From: Pseudomonadota bacterium
Lineage (GTDB): Bacteria; Pseudomonadota; Alphaproteobacteria; Rhizobiales; Beijerinckiaceae
Assembly: GCA_028876585.1 (NCBI GenBank)
Contig: JAGWRL010000375.1
Location: 1-12,593 of the forward strand
Direction: 5' to 3'
DNA length: 12,593 bases
Part shown: positions 10,813 to 12,593 of the stretch, in pieces
Position numbering within the stretch: position 1 is the first letter of the stretch
How the letters are laid out: each line of letters starts with the position of its first letter
Program-made: the position numbers and the translations under genes
The notes under the pieces: generated by a model
Told to the model about the DNA's origin: nothing
Seen by the model: only the letters and a program-made list of their open reading frames with translations
Databases searched by the model: none

Positions 10813-12593
10813 TTGCGCTCATCCATTCCGCAAAACATCCTCGACAGCCTGACCGACGTTACGATGCCGCGACTACCGCCCGAGCGGCCCGCGCGCGAAT
10901 TCGTCGCCGCGTCGGGCTGGCGGTTGCCGGTGCATCGCGCCAGCGCCTTGATTGTCGGCAGCGGCGCGGCGGGCTTGCGCGCGGCGGTCGAGTTGAAGCG
11001 ACGCGGCGTCGAGGCGCACATCGCCACCCAAAGCGCCTGGGGCGGAACCTCTGCCTGCTCGGGCTCGGACAAACAAACATTGCATACCGCCAACACCGCC
11101 GATCAGGGCGACGATTTCCGCGCGTTGGCGCAGGCCATCGGCGCCGGCGGGGCGATGGACGCGGATGCCGCTTATGTCGAGGCGGTCGGCTCGCCAAGGG
11201 CGCTCGCTTCGCTACAATTCCTCGGCCTGCCATTGCCGCTCGACCGGCTCGGCGGCGTGCTGCGCTATCAAACCGACCATGACGAAGTCGGACGCGCAAC
11301 GAGCTGCGGCCCGCGCACCTCGCGGTTGATGGTTCAGGCGCTCGCCCGCGAGGCGATCCGGCTCGAAATTCCGATCTTCAATCACACCAGCGTCGTTCGT
11401 TTGCTGGTTGGAGACGGACGCGTCCGCGGCGCGCTAGCGATCAACCCGAAGCGGCGGAGCCCAGACAATCCGCTGGGACTGGTGGTCTTCGCCTGCGATT
11501 CGCTTGTGCTGGCCGCCGGCGGCCCTGGCGAGCTTTACCGCGACAGCGTTTATCCGCGAAACTGTTTTGGCGCGCTGGGGCTGGCGTTGGAAGCCGGCGT
11601 CGAGGCGGTCAACTTGACCGAGAGCCAATTCGGCGTCGGCACCTCGCGCGACGGTTTTCCCTGGAACCTTTCCGGCACTTACATGCAATGCATGCCCTAT
11701 GTTTTCTCCCGCGATCGTGACGGGCGCGAGCGCAATTTCCTCAGTGACTATTACCGCACCACGCAGGAGTTGGCGTCAAACATCTTTCGCAAAGGCTATC
11801 AATGGCCGTTCCACGCGACCCGGATGCTCGATTTCGCCTCCAGCCTGGTTGATCTCGCCGTGATCCGCGAACGGCAGGCGGGGCGCAAGGTCTATCTCGA
11901 TTTCAACCGCGACCCCGAGCCTGTCCCCGGAGACAGCCCCTTTTCACTTGGCTCGCTTGATCCCGACGTGCGCCTCTATCTCGACAAATCCGGCGCCCTG
12001 CTGGCGACGCCGATCGAGCGGCTGCGCAAGATGAACCCGCTGTCGATCGAACTTTACAAGCGCTACAAGTTCGATATCGCCCACGAACCGCTCGAGTTCG
12101 CCGTCAACAACCAACACATGAATGGCGGCCTCGCCGTCGGCGTCTGGGGCGAGACCAATCTGCCCGGTTGCTACGCCGTCGGCGAAGCCGCCGGCACGCA
12201 TGGAGTGACCCGGCCCGGCGGGGCCGCGCTCAGCGCCGGCCAGGTGTTCGCCACCCGTTGCGCCGAGCATATCGCCGCGCGCGGCGGCGCCGCGTCTCCA
12301 GCCGACCTGCGCGACTTGGTTGATGGCGGCATCGATCATCTGCGCGCCGTCTTGCGCCCGAACAGCACGCTTGATTATGCGGCGATCCGCGACGAGACGC
12401 AGGCGCGTACGAGCGATTGCGCCGGCGTCATCTGTTCGGCCGAAACGGTGCGCGAGGCGTTGCGCGAGGCGCGCGCGCTCAATGACCGCATCGCTCGCGA
12501 GGGCGTCGCGTTTGCAGGCGCGGCCGGCGCTTTGCGGGCGCTGCAATGGCGCCACACGGCGCTCGCCGCCGAAGCCGTGCTCGCCGCGCTCGA
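10813..12593 (+). CDS. SdhA/FrdA-like FAD-binding oxidoreductase (C-terminus beyond window)
   Basis: The frame is open from here to the window end (593 complete codons, no stop). The FAD fold is ALIVGSGAAGLRAA (about 45-58). HMNGG (435-439) and GEAAGTHGVTRPGG (457-470, Arg467) correspond to the H-x-x-G-G and HGxxRxGG elements of the succinate dehydrogenase/fumarate reductase flavoprotein superfamily. The SerHisThr covalent-FAD site and the RGEGG segment of true SdhA/FrdA are absent; instead GGTSACSG follows the first fold, so FAD is probably non-covalent. A C-terminal helical domain begins near 515. The chosen start is TTG 10813, with GGAAG 5 nt upstream and coding-like third positions after it; ATG 10864 is the alternative. 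It is divergent from the repressor operon and probably co-controlled. Substrate unknown; a partner ferredoxin or small subunit may follow. Confidence 0.88.
   Translation, partial: MRSSIPQNILDSLTDVTMPRLPPERPAREFVAASGWRLPVHRASALIVGSGAAGLRAAVELKRRGVEAHIATQSAWGGTSACSGSDKQTLHTANTADQGDDFRALAQAIGAGGAMDADAAYVEAVGSPRALASLQFLGLPLPLDRLGGVLRYQTDHDEVGRATSCGPRTSRLMVQALAREAIRLEIPIFNHTSVVRLLVGDGRVRGALAINPKRRSPDNPLGLVVFACDSLVLAAGGPGELYRDSVYPRNCFGALGLALEAGVEAVNLTESQFGVGTSRDGFPWNLSGTYMQCMPYVFSRDRDGRERNFLSDYYRTTQELASNIFRKGYQWPFHATRMLDFASSLVDLAVIRERQAGRKVYLDFNRDPEPVPGDSPFSLGSLDPDVRLYLDKSGALLATPIERLRKMNPLSIELYKRYKFDIAHEPLEFAVNNQHMNGGLAVGVWGETNLPGCYAVGEAAGTHGVTRPGGAALSAGQVFATRCAEHIAARGGAASPADLRDLVDGGIDHLRAVLRPNSTLDYAAIRDETQARTSDCAGVICSAETVREALREARALNDRIAREGVAFAGAAGALRALQWRHTALAAEAVLAAL

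Noticed and set aside
10656..11096. N-terminal extension of the repressor to 11096 or to the ATG at 10718
   Set aside because: It would make the helix-turn-helix internal, cross both candidate operators and run antisense to the flavoprotein gene. The GTG at 10655 has a ribosome-binding site and gives the usual length.
10813..12593. True succinate dehydrogenase or fumarate reductase subunit
   Set aside because: The covalent-FAD SerHisThr motif and RGEGG catalytic loop are missing, and the neighbours are sugar-pathway genes rather than sdh/frd genes.

Overview
The window is very GC-rich, densely coding DNA with strong third-position G/C and almost no intergenic space. This, together with the protein types, suggests a free-living or plant/soil-associated alphaproteobacterium, most likely of the rhizobial order (Hyphomicrobiales). 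That placement is inference: there is no rRNA or other taxonomic marker here.

Layout. Nine genes lie head to tail on the minus strand, running from about 10655 down to the left edge. In transcription order they are: a LacI-family repressor, a Gfo/Idh/MocA oxidoreductase that closely resembles 1,5-anhydro-D-fructose reductase (AFR), an acyl-CoA:acetate/3-ketoacid-type CoA-transferase, a crotonase (enoyl-CoA hydratase family), a CUT1 sugar ABC transporter (binding protein, two permeases, MalK-type ATPase), a full GMC flavoprotein oxidoreductase, and the N-terminus of a second GMC oxidoreductase cut by the window edge. A tenth gene, an SdhA/FrdA-like FAD oxidoreductase, is divergent on the plus strand and runs off the right edge. 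Three junctions are 4-bp ATGA overlaps (lacI/afr-like, CoA-transferase/crotonase, permease/permease) and most others are gaps of 4-19 bp. The only real breaks are 168 bp before the binding protein, 53 bp after it, and 157 bp between the divergent genes.

Regulation. The divergent 157-bp region holds two 16-bp imperfect palindromes built from the same half-site (about TTTGGAAC), each with a central CpG, as LacI-family proteins prefer. Their centres are 83 bp apart, close to eight helical turns. This suggests autoregulation and joint control of both arms, possibly by looping.

Working together. The transporter resembles the glucose/mannose (GtsA) branch, so the likely import is a monosaccharide or sugar analogue. 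The GMC and SdhA-like flavoproteins, together with the AFR-like enzyme, point to oxidation/reduction of an unphosphorylated, possibly anhydro, sugar. No sugar kinase is visible. A CoA-transferase and a crotonase in the same operon are unexpected for a sugar locus and suggest that the oxidised sugar carbon is finished through CoA thioesters. I regard this combination as the candidate undescribed pathway of the window; the substrate and step order are hypotheses.
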